DNA from: Bacillota bacterium
Lineage (GTDB): Bacteria; Vulcanimicrobiota; JAJTBE01
Assembly (NCBI GenBank): GCA_021287065.1
Contig: JAJTBE010000142.1
Location: 1 to 64,000, forward strand
Direction of reading: 5' to 3'
Length of the DNA: 64,000 bases
Shown here in pieces: positions 17,417 through 26,003 of this stretch. The notes under the pieces were generated by a model. It was not told the origin of the DNA, searched no databases, and was given only the letters and a program-made list of their open reading frames with translations. Position 1 is the stretch's first letter, and every line of letters starts with the position of its first letter. Made by a program: the position numbers and the translations under genes.

Positions 17417-19087
17417 TTATAGAATTTCCATTTTAAAGAAGCATGTAGCTCCCACAAATTCCCTTAATATGGAGTTTGGAGGAATTTCATCGGTTCCAAG
17501 TTCAAGGAAATTGCTGGTGAAACTCAGGAGTCTCTTCGCTTCTGCATGTTCAGGTTCATCAGGATGAATTTCTCTGAGGAGGGGTTCCACGAATCCTTTG
17601 AGAACAGAGAGTTCGTAAACAAGGGCTGAATTGAACATCACATCCGCTTCCTCCTGGAAGGGGAATATGAACCTTTCCTCGCCTCTTCTCACACTGGGCC
17701 ACTGCCGGAGTGTTGACAGAGCGGAATAATTTCTGAACTGGCTGTCTCTGACAATACGCCTGATCAACCTTGTTTCCGTTGTTGGAATTCTGTTGTGGTT
17801 ATCCAGATTTAGCTGGGTGAGGGCGCTGATGTAAATTTTATACTTATTGGAAGGGGGAATGGATTCTGTGAGTTTCTCATTGAGTCCATGTATGCCTTCG
17901 ATAACAAGAATATTCTTTTCATCGAGCTGCATTGTCTTATGGTTTTCCACACGGCATCCGGTTTTAAAATCGTATCTGGGAATGCTGACCTTTTCACCCC
18001 AGAGCAGGCGCTGGAGGTGATCGTTGAATAGGGGTATGTCGATGGCATCAATATGATCAAAATCGTATTTGCCGTCTTCATCAAGGGGCGTTCTGTCTTT
18101 ATTGACAAAATAGTCGTCCAGGGAGAGGGTAACGGGTTTGAGTCCGTTAACTCTGAGCTGAACTGCAAGCCTCTGGGCGAAGGTGGTTTTTCCGGAAGAT
18201 GAAGGTCCTGCGATAAGAATAAGCTTCAGGGTTTCCACCTGTTCGCTGATGAGATCGGCGATTTGTGCAATTTTCTTCTCATGGAGGGCTTCCGACACCC
18301 TGATGAGATCATTGATTTCCCCGTTGGAAATGATTCTGTTCAGTGAAGCTACATCCGATACATCAAGAATATCGCACCAGTGTTTGAATTCGGTATAGAC
18401 TTTGGAAAGTTTCCGCTGCTCCCTGTAAGGAGGGATGGCATCTGCACTTCTGCCGCAGGGATAACGCAGGAGAAGTCCCGGAGAGTAATATTTCAGATGA
18501 AACAGCGTCAGGGATCCTGTGGATGAGGGAAGTCTGCCGAAGAAATAGTCGGTGTATCCGTCACATGTGTAAACTTTCATTTTTTCCTTGCGGCGGTAAT
18601 GGAGAAGAGCTACCTTGTCTTTTTTCTTTCTGTTTTCAAACAAGGTGATAGCTTCATCTTTTGTTATCTCTTTGCTTTCAAAGGGAATATCCTGTTCGAT
18701 GATTTTTTTCATTTTCTTTTCGAGATCCCTGACTTCGTCCTTTTTCATAGGAGTTCCGTCATTCCAGCGGCAATAAAGGCTGCTGCTCATAGAGTGAAGG
18801 AAAAGCAGTTCCTTGTCAGGGAAAAGTTCATACGCAGCCATAACCAGCAGCATAGACAATCCGCGGACATTCATTCTGCATCCGTCGGGGTGCGAACAGT
18901 CTATAAACTGCACTTTGCTGTCTCTGGTTACGGTTTCGTGCAGATCACAGACCGTATGGTTAACAATGGCTCCCACAATGGGGCGGACAGGGTCTGTTAT
19001 TGTATCTTTAGCGATATCAACAAGCTTTGTGCCTGAGGGATAGCTGAATACTCTGCCGTCGTGAAGTGTTATTGTCAGATTTTCCAT
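17417..19087 (-). CDS. TGS-domain uridine kinase/phosphoribulokinase-like nucleoside kinase
   Basis: 556 residues from ATG 19087 (GAGGTACTC upstream); the longer in-frame start at 19144 has no ribosome site. Layout: TGS domain at 1-62 (TLHDGRVFSYPSGTKLVDIA), a threonyl-tRNA-synthetase-second-domain-like part (about 65-210, LFLHSMSSSLYCRW), then a PRK/uridine-kinase domain with P-loop GPSSSGKT (294-301), SLDDYFVN and LVIEGIHGLN. This architecture is widespread in bacteria and usually annotated nucleoside kinase. The phosphoacceptor is unproven. No aminoacylation core is present. Confidence 0.9.
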   Translation of the reverse strand: MENLTITLHDGRVFSYPSGTKLVDIAKDTITDPVRPIVGAIVNHTVCDLHETVTRDSKVQFIDCSHPDGCRMNVRGLSMLLVMAAYELFPDKELLFLHSMSSSLYCRWNDGTPMKKDEVRDLEKKMKKIIEQDIPFESKEITKDEAITLFENRKKKDKVALLHYRRKEKMKVYTCDGYTDYFFGRLPSSTGSLTLFHLKYYSPGLLLRYPCGRSADAIPPYREQRKLSKVYTEFKHWCDILDVSDVASLNRIISNGEINDLIRVSEALHEKKIAQIADLISEQVETLKLILIAGPSSSGKTTFAQRLAVQLRVNGLKPVTLSLDDYFVNKDRTPLDEDGKYDFDHIDAIDIPLFNDHLQRLLWGEKVSIPRYDFKTGCRVENHKTMQLDEKNILVIEGIHGLNEKLTESIPPSNKYKIYISALTQLNLDNHNRIPTTETRLIRRIVRDSQFRNYSALSTLRQWPSVRRGEERFIFPFQEEADVMFNSALVYELSVLKGFVEPLLREIHPDEPEHAEAKRLLSFTSNFLELGTDEIPPNSILREFVGATCFFKMEIL

Positions 19088-19151
19088 TATGAGTACCTCG
19101 ATTTCTGTAAAATGAGTGATTGGATAATGGCTTTGCTGAACCACACCGGTT

Positions 19152-20981
19152 TCAGGATTTGTTTTGTTTGCCGTCTGTCGGCGAACCTTCGGAACTTTTT
19201 CTGTAAATGTGATAAATGAGAATACCTGATAATATGAACAGAAGAGCTACATTTCTGCCGTAATCCTTATAAAAAGCTACAAGGATCCAGACTGCAATAC
19301 AGAAAAGACCTCCGAGAATTGCAGTTATCGGTATGTCCCTTCCGGCTATTCTCAGGTTGAGCTTGATTTTAAAAGGACGATGCATATCAGGGAATTTTAC
19401 CCGCATAGCAATAATTGAAGCATGGGCTATGGTATATGAAATCATAGCTGCAAACGCATAAACCTGCGCAAGTTTTTCAATGTCCGCAGGCAGGGCAATG
19501 ATGAAGGCGACCATTGTAAATACAATGATGGCAATATACGGCGTGTTGAATTTCGGATGGACCTTAGCCAGAATATGCGGAATCTGATTGTGTGAACCAA
19601 GGGAGAATATAAGCCGGGATACGCCGACGATGCCGGAGTTTGTGGCTATAATCAGAACAGTAAATGCAAACAGGGAAATCCAGATAGACAGTGGATGTTT
19701 CAGAAGAGGCAGTTTACCGGAAATTGCATCAGCTATGCCTGCCACCGGATTGTTTTTCCAGTTTTCCACAAGATCCGATGTCCATAACCCCCGCATAGGT
19801 GCTGTTTCAGGATGTCTTGTATCAAAATTGAATTCCAGATCCTGATATCCCTTTTTATATATTTTGAGATCATATTTACCGAAATCCAGACCTTTTACAA
19901 CAAAATAACCTTTTTCGTCAGTAAGCTCGCGCCATATTTCAGTGCGGTCCTGATGTTCGTTCTCTGTTCCCCTGACCCTGATCACCGCATTCTGAATTGG
20001 AACAAGATCAGGCTTGTTCTGTTTGTCCTTATAATAGTTGAACTGTATCTGTTCTGATGTCTGGGAGCCTCTGAGAGTATCCCCCACCTGGGTGTAGAGA
20101 TACCCTTCTATCCTGAACTCAACGGGCATAGACGAGAGAGCCGCTGCGGATACAAGAACAAAGAGGGACATGGTGGCAAGTGTTGTGTACCAGAAAGTGC
20201 GGGGCATGGTTGTGCCGGGATCCCTTGATTCGCCTGCAAGGTTTGAGATGGTTTCAATACTGGTAAAAGCAATGGTAACCACATAAAAACCAAGGAGAAG
20301 CTGGTTCCAGGTTGGCACGACTCCCAACCTGATTCTGCCCACCAGTTCAGGCAGATTGAGAAAAAACAGAAATCCCATCACTATGATGAATATCTGGGTG
20401 AGAATGTCAATTATGATGAAAACATTGGACATAAGGGCTGAAAACCTTGTGCCCACAATATTTATAACCATAAGAACCAGAAGAATGGCTCCCACGGCGA
20501 TTATATTCCAGGGTGACTGTTTAAGAAATGCAAACTGCTCAAGGGCGGAAAGGTATCCGATTGCCGCAGTTGCAGCTATGGAAATTGTAACAATATATGC
20601 AAGAAGCAGACACCATCCGGCTACAAAACTTGTAGGTTCGTTAAAAGCTTTTCTTGCGAAGCTTGATGAGCCTCCCGCCTCAGGTATCGCTGCAGAGCCT
20701 TCCGCATAAGTAGCCGCTGTGAACAGGAAGAATATTGAAGCGATAAAGAATACGAGAGGTGTTGCTCCAAGAGCATAAAGGGCTGCCACACCCAGTGCAT
20801 AATAAATGCAGGAACTGAGATTGCCGTATGCAAAACTGAAAATACTGAAGAAGCTCAGGGATCGCTTCAGCGAAGCAGTTTTTTCCCTGCGCCTGATGAT
20901 GGCGGCATCTCCCGGAAGGGTCCCCTGTATTATTTCCTTTGATTCACCGCCATTCTGTGGGTTTTTGGCAGTATCTTTCAT
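19152..20981 (-). CDS. APC-superfamily amino-acid permease with inserted soluble domain
   Basis: 609 residues. APC fold with about 12 TM helices beginning at residue ~43. Family motifs are SFFSIFSFAYGNLSSCIYYALG, AEGSAAIPEAGGSSSFARKAF, SIETISNLAGESRDPGTTMPR and NNPVAGIADAISG. Between TYTQVGDTL-like (about 296-303) and NNPVAGIADAI (about 410) lie ~100 extra residues rich in beta-strand, including VIRVRGTE...RELTDEKGYFVVKGLDFGKYDLKIYKKGY. That segment looks like a carboxypeptidase-regulatory/transthyretin-type beta-sandwich, probably extracytoplasmic. The gene overlaps the UspA gene by one base (TGATG), suggesting coupled translation. Substrate unknown. Confidence 0.9.
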   Translation of the reverse strand: MKDTAKNPQNGGESKEIIQGTLPGDAAIIRRREKTASLKRSLSFFSIFSFAYGNLSSCIYYALGVAALYALGATPLVFFIASIFFLFTAATYAEGSAAIPEAGGSSSFARKAFNEPTSFVAGWCLLLAYIVTISIAATAAIGYLSALEQFAFLKQSPWNIIAVGAILLVLMVINIVGTRFSALMSNVFIIIDILTQIFIIVMGFLFFLNLPELVGRIRLGVVPTWNQLLLGFYVVTIAFTSIETISNLAGESRDPGTTMPRTFWYTTLATMSLFVLVSAAALSSMPVEFRIEGYLYTQVGDTLRGSQTSEQIQFNYYKDKQNKPDLVPIQNAVIRVRGTENEHQDRTEIWRELTDEKGYFVVKGLDFGKYDLKIYKKGYQDLEFNFDTRHPETAPMRGLWTSDLVENWKNNPVAGIADAISGKLPLLKHPLSIWISLFAFTVLIIATNSGIVGVSRLIFSLGSHNQIPHILAKVHPKFNTPYIAIIVFTMVAFIIALPADIEKLAQVYAFAAMISYTIAHASIIAMRVKFPDMHRPFKIKLNLRIAGRDIPITAILGGLFCIAVWILVAFYKDYGRNVALLFILSGILIYHIYRKSSEGSPTDGKQNKS

Positions 20982-21409
20982 CAGCTCTGGTTTGCTCTTT
21001 CCTGCCTGATTATCATTACCCGGCAGGTTGCTTTTTTCAGAATATATTCCACCGCAGGGCTGCTGATTACATCGCCGTATCCGGGATAATCCTTGTGTCC
21101 GGCGATAATCACATCCACATTTTTACTGTTGGCATAGCTGATTATGCCGCCTCCTACTGATCTGGCAGAAACCATATCAGCAGTGGTTTTTATCTTCAGA
21201 TCCTCAACAATCTCCAGTGATTTGTCGAGAATTTTGTTGGCGCTGCTGACATCAGCCTCAGGTTCAGCGTCAAGGGGCAGATAAAAAGGAACTTCGAGTA
21301 TATGAAGTATGTATAGTTCTCCCTTTTCATTTCTGCAAAGCGCTGCTCCGAGATTTATCAAATCCCGGGACAGTTCGCTGTCATTTATGGCAACAAGAAT
21401 CTTTTTCAT
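20981..21409 (-). CDS. Universal stress protein (UspA family)
   Basis: 142 residues, single Usp domain: KKILVAINDSELS at the N-terminus, the family acidic/DVIIAGHKDY segment near 100-108, and a C-terminal CRVMIIRQ strand. The ATP-binding G2xG9x[ST] loop is degenerate (GHKDYPGYGDVISSP), so nucleotide binding is doubtful. It directly overlaps the permease gene, a pairing common in bacteria and suggestive of transporter regulation. It starts 1 bp after the aroF stop. Confidence 0.9.
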   Translation of the reverse strand: MKKILVAINDSELSRDLINLGAALCRNEKGELYILHILEVPFYLPLDAEPEADVSSANKILDKSLEIVEDLKIKTTADMVSARSVGGGIISYANSKNVDVIIAGHKDYPGYGDVISSPAVEYILKKATCRVMIIRQERANQS

Positions 21410-21410
21410 A

Positions 21411-22427
21411 TTAAAGTCTTCTTCCCACTGCTCTTGCGATAGCCCGCAGCTCTTCCATCAGATCGATGAACTGCTGAGGTTCGATAGCTTGAAAACCGTG
21501 CGAAAGGGCGAGTTTCGGATTCGGATGCACTTCTATCAAAAGCCCGTCTGCTCCGCATGCAATAGCTGCTTTTGCCATAGCAGGTACATATCTGGCATCT
21601 CCGGTTCCGTGGGAAGGATCCACAATAACCGGAAGATGGGAAAGTCTTTTTAAAATAGGCACTGCGCAAAGATCAAGGGTGTACGGCGTCAGGGTTTCAA
21701 AGGTTCTTATACCTCTTTCGCACAGCATGATACGGTTGTTGCCCCGGTTCATTAGGTATTCAGCGGAAAGAAGAAGCTCCTCCACCGACGACATTATTCC
21801 CCGGCGCAGCATTATGGGCTTGCCTCTTTCGGCAACACACGCAAGGAGATCATAACTCTGCATGTATCTTGCGCCTATCTGGATAATATCTGCATATTTG
21901 TCGGCAAGTTCAACTTCCTGTGGGGTTTTAACCTCGGTAATAACCAGAAGGCCTGTCTCCTTTTTGGCTTCGTTGAGGATCTCAAGACCCTGTTCGCCAA
22001 GCCCGGGAAAATCTTCCGGTGTATCCTGGGTTTTAAATGCGCCTCCCCTGATTACTTTCGCGCCTGCTTCCTTAACCGCCATAGCAGTGAAAAACACCTG
22101 ATCACTTCTTTCCACTGCACAGGGACCTGCCATTACCACTATTTCTTCGCCGCCAACCTGTATGTTTTCAATATCAATCAGACTGTTTTCCTTTTTGTAA
22201 TGTCTGCTGGTATGAAAAAGCCTTTTTGTAACGGGAACTACATCTTCAACCCCCGGCAGAGAGCGGAACTGGCCTGCTGCATCCATTTGCCTGCACTTTC
22301 CCACAAGGCCCACCACTACTCTTTCAGTGCCGTGTGAAACACTGGCTTCGAAACCCATATCCCTGATTTTTGCAATTACTGCTTCAATGTTTTGTTCCGT
22401 CGCAGAGCGGCGCATTATAATAATCAA
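21411..22427 (-). CDS. aroF: 3-deoxy-7-phosphoheptulonate synthase, type I-beta with regulatory domain
   Basis: 338 residues, the length of the Thermotoga-type enzyme. An N-terminal ferredoxin-like (ACT-like) regulatory domain (about 1-66, MIIIMRRSATEQNIEAVIAKI) precedes the barrel: VVMAGPCAVE, KVIRGGAFKTQDTPEDFPGLG, QIGARYMQSYDLL, MLRRGIMSSVEELLLSAEY and VDPSHGTGD. It condenses PEP and erythrose-4-phosphate, the first step of aromatic amino-acid synthesis; the N-terminal domain typically gives Tyr/Phe feedback. The start is TTG 22427, supported by AGAGGTAG upstream and by the conserved MII[IV]M N-terminus. Confidence 0.95.
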   Translation of the reverse strand: MIIIMRRSATEQNIEAVIAKIRDMGFEASVSHGTERVVVGLVGKCRQMDAAGQFRSLPGVEDVVPVTKRLFHTSRHYKKENSLIDIENIQVGGEEIVVMAGPCAVERSDQVFFTAMAVKEAGAKVIRGGAFKTQDTPEDFPGLGEQGLEILNEAKKETGLLVITEVKTPQEVELADKYADIIQIGARYMQSYDLLACVAERGKPIMLRRGIMSSVEELLLSAEYLMNRGNNRIMLCERGIRTFETLTPYTLDLCAVPILKRLSHLPVIVDPSHGTGDARYVPAMAKAAIACGADGLLIEVHPNPKLALSHGFQAIEPQQFIDLMEELRAIARAVGRRL

Positions 22428-22433
22428 GAAAAA

Positions 22434-23519
22434 CTACCTCTTTTCACAGGTGTTGCATCCGTTCCTGTCCTGTTTTCCGTTAAAGATTCTATTGATTTTA
22501 TATCCTCTGAGGAGAAGATTCATTTTTTTCAAATCCACTGATTTTGCACAGAATTCATCTTCAACTTCCTCAAAGCTCTTGTCCTGAAAAATCAGATCGT
22601 CGATGAGCTTGAATCCGTCGTCCATATTTATCATATGGAAATCGCATGCAAAGACTATTTCAGAGGCGAGGCGGGCGCTGTGATCCATAATCTCCTTGTA
22701 TGTATCCTGACCTTTTTTGGTTCCGTCAATGATTACAATGTTGAAATATCCGCCTACACCATAGTTTCTGCGGGCGCAGGCGTTTGTGGATCTGATAAGC
22801 TCGATAACGCCTTCGAGGGGATCTATTTTCGTTCTTCTGGCACTGAGTACTTTCGTATTGATAAAATCATTCAGGCTTATGGTTGCTATGTCGGAGCCTG
22901 AACCGATACTTTCATACGGACCGCCGCAGAAGAAGCATTCGTTGTCCATAAGTGAGAGAGTGTATATTTCAAATCCACTGGTGGGATCAAAACCGGCAAC
23001 AATGGCGCTGTTTTTGAAAATAGCGTCAACTTCCGGGTTGTAGTCTTTCCAGGTTATATAATCAGTAGCTTTATCAACAATGTTCTGCTGCTTGATTTCG
23101 ATTCTCTCACCATCTATTTCATAATACCCCTGATTAAAATCATCCAGATTGAAATGGAAGCTGGAGTAAAGCTTATCATTCAGATGCTGGTGTTTAACTT
23201 CCAGAAGCTTTTTCATCGCAAAATGAGCAACTTCTTCTATGGTTCTGAAAGGAAACCGCTTCTGGGCGGAATACTTCATATCGGCATATACATCCATAAA
23301 TTCCTGATGAGTCTTTTTTACTACTTCCGCAGCTACCGACTGAGTTCCCGAACCGCCGTAAGCTGCCGTCATTCCGGTTTCGTGCATCACTTCCGGTGGT
23401 ATAAGCGGTTTTATCTTGTCAGAGAGGTAAGCATACCGGTTGTCGCCGAACGTGGTCTGTTCATCGCAAACCAGAGCGCCTCTGTAGAAGTCAAATTTCA
23501 TAGCATTAACAACAGTCAT
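22434..23519 (-). CDS. Elongated proteasome-fold (HslV-like) Ntn hydrolase
   Basis: 361 residues from ATG 23519. GGAGG sits 5 bases upstream of this ATG; the in-frame ATG at 23537 has no ribosome site. Met removal would expose Thr1 of TVVNAMKF, as in HslV. In mature numbering, CDEQTTFGDN gives D18 (equivalent of D17) and SDKIKPL gives K34 (equivalent of K33). AAYGGSGTQ, SAIVAGFDPTSGFEIYTLS, GSGSDIA (205-211) and PLEGVIELIRS...GVGGYFNIVIIDG match the proteasome beta/HslV core in order. The usual D166/S169 positions appear as N251 and V254, so activity may be altered. Extra: a ~50-residue insert (about 118-167) and a ~90-residue C-terminal extension ending CNTCEKR. No HslU/ATPase is adjacent. 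It sits 6 bp upstream of aroF. Confidence 0.82.
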   Translation of the reverse strand: MTVVNAMKFDFYRGALVCDEQTTFGDNRYAYLSDKIKPLIPPEVMHETGMTAAYGGSGTQSVAAEVVKKTHQEFMDVYADMKYSAQKRFPFRTIEEVAHFAMKKLLEVKHQHLNDKLYSSFHFNLDDFNQGYYEIDGERIEIKQQNIVDKATDYITWKDYNPEVDAIFKNSAIVAGFDPTSGFEIYTLSLMDNECFFCGGPYESIGSGSDIATISLNDFINTKVLSARRTKIDPLEGVIELIRSTNACARRNYGVGGYFNIVIIDGTKKGQDTYKEIMDHSARLASEIVFACDFHMINMDDGFKLIDDLIFQDKSFEEVEDEFCAKSVDLKKMNLLLRGYKINRIFNGKQDRNGCNTCEKR

Positions 23520-23536
23520 TCCATCCTCCGGATTCA

Positions 23537-23731
23537 TTAATAAACGGGATAACCCTTATATTTAATTAACCTTTTGCCGGAATATTCCTCTATTGACGGT
23601 TTTGGAGGCAAATCAGACAGCACCGGCTCAAGACATAAAGTTATCTGATTGCTCGCAAAATTGAAACTGTTTTGCCAGACTTCCGGAGAAAACTTTGGAA
23701 ATCTTTCCTCCGGAATCGGGCAAACAGGCAT
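23537..23731 (-). CDS. Small unknown protein upstream of the proteasome-like gene
   Basis: 64 codons, Pro-rich, no membrane segment. Its TAA overlaps the upstream alternative ATG of the proteasome-like gene (TAATG at 23537), and the true ribosome site of that gene follows 6-11 bases later. This suggests translational coupling. Its own ATG lacks a clear Shine-Dalgarno, so it could also be a leader ORF or spurious. Confidence 0.4.
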   Translation of the reverse strand: MPVCPIPEERFPKFSPEVWQNSFNFASNQITLCLEPVLSDLPPKPSIEEYSGKRLIKYKGYPVY

Positions 23732-23868
23732 AAATTCAATGAGTGATCAGATATAGTAATCCTATTAATCGGTTATGAAATCTGTTATCAGATTAGTTTC
23801 CTGACAGATTGTTTTTGTGGTTGATTAATTGGAAAGACAATAAATCCATGCCTGAATTACTGGGCATT
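23732..23868. other. Non-coding, probable promoter region
   Basis: Intergenic region upstream of the small minus-strand ORF. Nothing firm beyond AT-rich promoter-like sequence. Confidence 0.3.
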
Positions 23869-25742
23869 CCGCCTAATCTCCACCATCCCGTAAATATAGG
23901 AAATCCTGTAGGGGAGAGCCTATGTGCTAATCTTTCATGACATTTTTTTTGCCTGCAACTTCTCTATGCTCTCCCGCACCCAAAACCACCCGCCAACCGC
24001 CAGCAAACCCCACAACCACAAGCTTGGCCAGCGACTGCCGGATCGCAGGCGTCCCGCCTGTCCCCGGGTCCCAAAAACCAACGCCAACCGCCAGCAAACC
24101 TCATAACCACAAGCTTCGCCAGCGATCGTAGGAGCGGTTTCCAACCGCGACGCGGACCCGCAGGTCCGCCCGCGACGCAAACTCAAACCGCGAACCCCCC
24201 GAAAGCGCGGCAACAAAACGCCAACAACTGCCGGATCGCAGGCATCCCGCCTGCCCCCCGGTCCCAAAACCACCCGCCAACCGCCAGCAAACCTCACAAC
24301 CACAAGCTCCGCCAGCGATCGTAGGAGCGGTTTTCAACCGCGACGCGGACCCGCAGGTCCGCCCGCTACGCAAACTCAAACCGCGAACCCCCCAAAAGCG
24401 CGGCAACAAAACGCCAACCCCTGCCGGATCGCAGGCGTCCCGCCTGCCCCCGGGTCCCAAAACCCAACGCCAACCGCCAGCAAACCTCATAACCACAAGC
24501 TCCGCCAGCGATCGTAGGAGCGGTTTTCAACCGCGACGCGGACCCGCAGGTCCGCCCTCATCACAAACTCAAACCGCACCCCCCCGAAAGTGCGGCAACA
24601 AAACACCAACCCCTGCCGGATCGCAGGCATCCCGCCTGTCCCCCGGTTCCCAAAACCACCGCCAACCGCCAGTAAACCCCATAACCACAAGCTTCGCCAG
24701 CGATCGTAGGAGCGGTTTTTAACCGCGACGCGGACCCGCAGGTCCGCCCGCGACGCAAACTCAAACCGCGAACCCCCCGAAAGCGCGGCAACAAAACGCC
24801 AACCCCTGCCGGATCGCAGGCGTCCCGCCTGTCCCCCGGTCCCCAAAACCACCGCCAACCGCCAGCAAACCCCATAACCACAAGCTTCACCAACGATCGT
24901 AGGAGGGGTTTGCAACCCCGACGCGGACCCGCAGGTCCGCCCTCATCGCAAACTCAAACCGCAAATCTCCCGAAAGCACGGCAACAAAACGCCAACAACC
25001 GCCAACTCATACCCAACCCCGCCTAATCTCCACTATCCCGCAAATATAGGAAATCCTGTAGGGGAGAGCCTATGTGCTCTCCCGCACCCAAAAAAACGCC
25101 AACCGCCAGCAAACCCCATAACCACAAGCTTCGCCAGCGATCCTATGATGGCTCCGCAACCCCGACGCGGACCCGCAGGTCCGCCCGCGACGCAAACTCA
25201 AACCGCGACCCCCCCCGAAAGTGCGGCAACAAAACGCCAACCCCTGCCGGATCGCAGGCGTCCCGCCTGTCCCCCGGTCCCCAAAACCACCCGCCAACCG
25301 CCAGCAAACCTCACAACCACAAGCTCCGCCAGCGATCGTAGGAGCGGTTTTCAACCGCGACGCGGACCCGCAGGTCCGCCCGCGACACAGACTCAAACCC
25401 TAATTCCCCCAAAAGTGCGGCAACAAAACGCCAACCCCTGCCGGATCGCAGGCGTCCCGCCTGTCCCCCGGTCCCCAAAACCACCCGCCAACCGCCAGCA
25501 AACCTCAAAACCACAAGCTCCGCCAACGATCGTAGGAGCGGTTTTCAACCGCGACGCGGACCCGCAGGTCCGCCCGCGACGCAAACTCAAACCGCGAACC
25601 CCCCGAAAGCGCGGCAACAAAACGCCAACCCCTGCCGGATCGCAGGCATCCCGCCTGTCCCCCGGTCCCCAAAACCACCCGCCAACCGCCAGCAAACCCC
25701 ACAACCACAAGCTTCGCCAGCGATCGTAGGAGGGCTTTGCAG
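23869..25742. repeat. GC-rich ~193-bp tandem array, two blocks, nine units
   Basis: The landmark agcgatcgtagg (or a variant) starts at 24121, 24314, 24507, 24699, 24892, 25136, 25331, 25525 and 25719, with spacings of 192-195 bp except one of 244. Each unit carries several short inverted repeats, e.g. gagcggttttcaaccgc, gcggacccgcaggtccgc and aggcgtcccgcct. A ~60-bp header (ccgcctaatctccac..., taggaaatcctgtagggg) occurs at 23869-23932 and again at 25019-25079, splitting the array into two blocks and explaining the 244 spacing. The plus strand is C-rich and much higher in GC than the genes. Overlapping long frames on both strands are composition artefacts. Confidence 0.93.
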
Positions 25743-26003
25743 AGATTGTGTAAAAACTATGTTTTTCACAACTCCAAACCCATTTCGATATCGTATGTGG
25801 GAGTTTTTCGCTAAACCCGATGCCCCTGGAACCAACACCGGGTTTTAACCCGGTGACAAGCAAAACCGCATAACCACGGTCTTTAAACCATTTTAATGGT
25901 TTCCCTTGTATAAAATTTACCCCTGAATCGGACCCTTTGTTTTTTACCAGATTTGAATTTTTAACCTGAAAAATTCCCTTCGAAAAAGGTTTTTACACAA
26001 TCT
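25743..26003. mobile_element. MITE-like 261-bp element with 15-bp perfect terminal inverted repeats
   Basis: Begins AGATTGTGTAAAAAC (25743-25757) and ends with its exact reverse complement (25989-26003). It interrupts an array unit: the flanks read cgatcgtaggagggctttgca and ttacaagcccgacgcgg, consistent with an imperfect 6-bp TTTGCA/TTTACA target duplication. It carries no open frame of note, so it would be non-autonomous. Inside are modules E1 (25849-25895) and C1 (25940-26003), which recur elsewhere. Confidence 0.7.

Noticed and set aside
17417-19087. Threonyl-tRNA synthetase
   Set aside because: The TGS and second-domain similarity is there, but the catalytic class-II core is absent and a P-loop kinase domain follows.
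23869-25742. CRISPR array
   Set aside because: Repeats are ~193 bp and contiguous with near-identical content; there are no short repeats with unique spacers and no cas genes.
23935-25863. Several 60-190-codon open frames on both strands in the tandem array
   Set aside because: They repeat with the 193-bp unit in rotating frames, overlap each other on both strands, lack ribosome sites and result from stop-poor GC-rich sequence.
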